DNA of 64,000 nucleotides from positions 5,286,950 to 5,350,949 of the forward strand of contig NC_067200.1 in the NCBI RefSeq assembly GCF_000699445.3. Reading direction: 5' to 3'. This document shows positions 62,166 through 64,000 of this stretch, piece after piece. The notes beneath the pieces are model-generated. The model made no database searches. It saw only the letters and a list, made by a program, of their open reading frames with translations, and was not told where the DNA came from. The translations under genes were made by a program, and so were the position numbers. How positions within the stretch are numbered: the first letter of the stretch is position 1; each line of letters opens with the position of its first letter. Source of the DNA: Schistosoma haematobium (taxonomy: Eukaryota > Platyhelminthes > Trematoda > Strigeidida > Schistosomatidae).

Positions 62166-63200
62166 TAATATCTAACGATCTCCACAAGCCTCCTATACTG
62201 ACAAAAAAATATAGTCATATTCAACAATAAATGAACTACCTAATTAGTTACAAAGTGTAACCCTACTGCTCTTCCTAATTAAGTTGAAGTAACCATGATG
62301 TGGTATCATCACTAGCTTTTGCAGAAATTAGCATAACTCAACACCAAGAACACATTCAAGCCATATTATTTACTTATTCTAAGGAGAAAGAGAGAGAAAC
62401 AGTTCCAGTTTAAGAAATTATATGACAACAATTGATATGGTTTTACAGGAGACTATCAACTTTTGAGAAAAATAATCATTGACACTGACAAAATCAAATT
62501 ATACCATTTGCACTTTTGTAATTCGTTAGGGTCCTTTTTCTCTACAGAAATCAAGACATTTATTTGAAGGTGTTTTATGGAGATTAGCTTAATTTATTGG
62601 TATTATTCGTTACATATTGATTTCAGTAAGAGTATTATTGAAAAGTGGAGAGCGTTGGATAACTAGTTCGTTCTAGTGTAACGTGTGTTACTTATACGGA
62701 GAGATATAAGTAGTATGCATCAAGAATTAGAAGTAGGATTCTTAATGATAGAAGAGGAACATGAGAAGAAATGAAAGAAATAGTAATAAGAATGGGAGAA
62801 TAATAGAGCTTTTAAGAGACAAATCAAGGAAGATGTGCAAATGACATATTCAATATATTGTTTTTATATTTTACAGATGTAATGTGTGAATTTGCTTAGT
62901 AAAGTAAATTGGTTTACCCTACCCGAATCTTCCTTCATTACACTAGTATGGAACTTTATTAACAGTGCACATTTATGAATTTGACGAGAATTGAATTCAA
63001 TAATTTCAGTTCTCCCAGCAAACGATTAATCATTAAAGCAACTAGGTCAGTATCTAATAGAACAAAACCCGTTTTCAATCAATTTGTGATCGTTCAATAA
63101 CATTGGTAACAATTATTCCACACTCAATAGGTATAAACATCACTAGTCACAATTTCTCATTAGAACTTTTTAAAAATCTTGAAGTAATCGACTAATGTGA
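62166..63200. other. Upstream part of CDP-DAG synthase gene, no exon recognised
   Basis: Searched on the minus strand for the N-terminal membrane segments of the family; none found. SINE relic at 62925. Confidence 0.4.
62925..63080 (-). repeat. Decayed SINE fragment
   Basis: ACTAGTATGGAACTTTATTAA and AACAGTGCACATTTATG resemble the ribozyme-to-body part of the family. Confidence 0.4.
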
Positions 63201-63204
63201 GCTG

Positions 63205-63206
<2 letters not shown>

Positions 63207-63260
<54 letters not shown>
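63207..63260. repeat. (ATT)n microsatellite
   Basis: About 18 uninterrupted TTA units. Other simple repeats: (TA)n at 366-393 and 63927-63952, (GT)n at 52047-52068, CT-rich 26280-26292. Confidence 0.95.
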
Positions 63261-63368
63261 CCATGAAGGATAAATATCATTGGATGAAATGGCTGCCACG
63301 ACATAAATTGTCTATCTACGTATGTTAGTATTTTCAAAAATATTTAATGGTTAGTTTGTTGAATAATA

Positions 63369-63656
63369 GATAAGACTATGGTTGATGAACAATATTTGAG
63401 TCATGCTAAAGTGATCTTGAGTATTTCCACCTACTAACAAGGGCAAAATGAGCGTTATGAATTAATTTGAGAAATTAGATTTATGATTTAGAGTTGATGG
63501 CTAAAATTAAGAACTAGATCTAGGATTTTCATTACGGACTGACATCAGCTGTAATGCCAAAATGGTATTCAGTCAAATGAGTGAATGAATTTCGAGCCAA
63601 ATTCAAAACTTATTATCCTAAATCTGATTGGTTCGTTCATAAATTATAATGTCGCT
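63369..63656. mobile_element. MITE copy with 8-bp duplication
   Basis: Diverged copy, GATAAGACTATGG to AAATTATAATGTCGCT; flanks GAATAATA / AAATAATA match at seven of eight. Confidence 0.75.
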
Positions 63657-63965
63657 AAATAATAAACTGATTTAATTGAACTATATGAGACAATTCAAAT
63701 ATGATTATAATTTTAGACAAATGCAACTTTGAAGATTAACTTTTCTCTTTTCATCTGTACTATACAGTACAATGAATTCTTCAGAATCATTAAGATGTTG
63801 GTGTTGAATTTTAGTTTCGTTTTTGAATCCTGCCTCTCTCACTGAAATGATATTGGTTGTAACCAACATTTACAGTAGTTAAAACCTCTCATGTGGATTT
63901 AGGATGCCTCATTTGAAGAATTTTGTTATATATATATATATATATATATATATCCAAGTGTTATT

Positions 63966-64000
63966 GCCCCCAAATGCCCTGGTATGGCCGAGAGTGGGGA
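63966..64000 (+). repeat. Family C repeat, start, cut by the window edge
   Basis: TTGCCCCCAAATGCCCTGG and on, the same start as at 47094. Confidence 0.8.

Noticed and set aside
63207..63260. CRISPR-like regular repetition
   Set aside because: Pure trinucleotide microsatellite without spacers.

Overview
The window looks like nuclear DNA of a blood fluke (genus Schistosoma). It is AT-rich, with very long repeat-filled introns alongside tiny introns of 39-41 bp. It carries an SR2/RTE-type retrotransposon, Penelope-like and CR1-like fragments, and many tRNA-derived SINEs with hammerhead ribozyme motifs, all characteristic of schistosomes. The species cannot be fixed from the sequence.

Three host genes can be reconstructed by joining exons at GT/AG sites with matching phases. 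(1) On +, exons at 4406-14594 encode the C-terminal ~396 residues of a single-pass membrane protein with EGF-like modules and one thrombospondin type 1 repeat; its 5' end lies to the left. (2) On +, six exons between 22069 and 47821 encode an IQCK-like IQ-motif protein with DPY-30-like and IQ segments, interrupted by introns of up to 13.3 kb. (3) On -, four exons from 61560 down to 52196 encode the C-terminal part of phosphatidate cytidylyltransferase (CDP-diacylglycerol synthase), with its catalytic signature intact; its 5' end lies upstream, probably to the right of the window.

Most of the rest is transposable-element DNA. In order: an inverted SINE/hammerhead pair (33-250), a solo LTR (879-1224), a Penelope-like endonuclease fragment (1548-1841), SINEs, a 5'-truncated RTE copy (7525-8886), a TSP1/EGF gene interleaved with repeats, a solo LTR (13680-14193), a decayed CR1/jockey-like element (18390-20085), a 924-bp solo LTR (27675-28598), a Mutator-like (MULE) transposon with 9-bp target duplication nested in a non-LTR retroelement (29551-31006), more SINEs, an RTE copy (35462-36164), a solo LTR (39804-40312), a full-length RTE element with an intact 983-codon ORF (41094-44307), a ~285-bp MITE family, a ~500-bp retroposed repeat family, a reverse-oriented solo LTR (53231-53712), a foldback element (53886-54232) and an RTE copy with a 5' inversion of the twin-priming kind (57853-58382).

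The genes show no sign of working together. Their shared feature is intron inflation: the full-length RTE and several solo LTRs sit inside introns, and two IQCK-like exons directly abut repeats. I found no tRNA, rRNA, CRISPR or bacterial-type operon. The most interesting material is the transposon biology: nested insertion with uninterrupted paralogous sites, twin priming, an apparently competent RTE copy, and hammerhead ribozymes.
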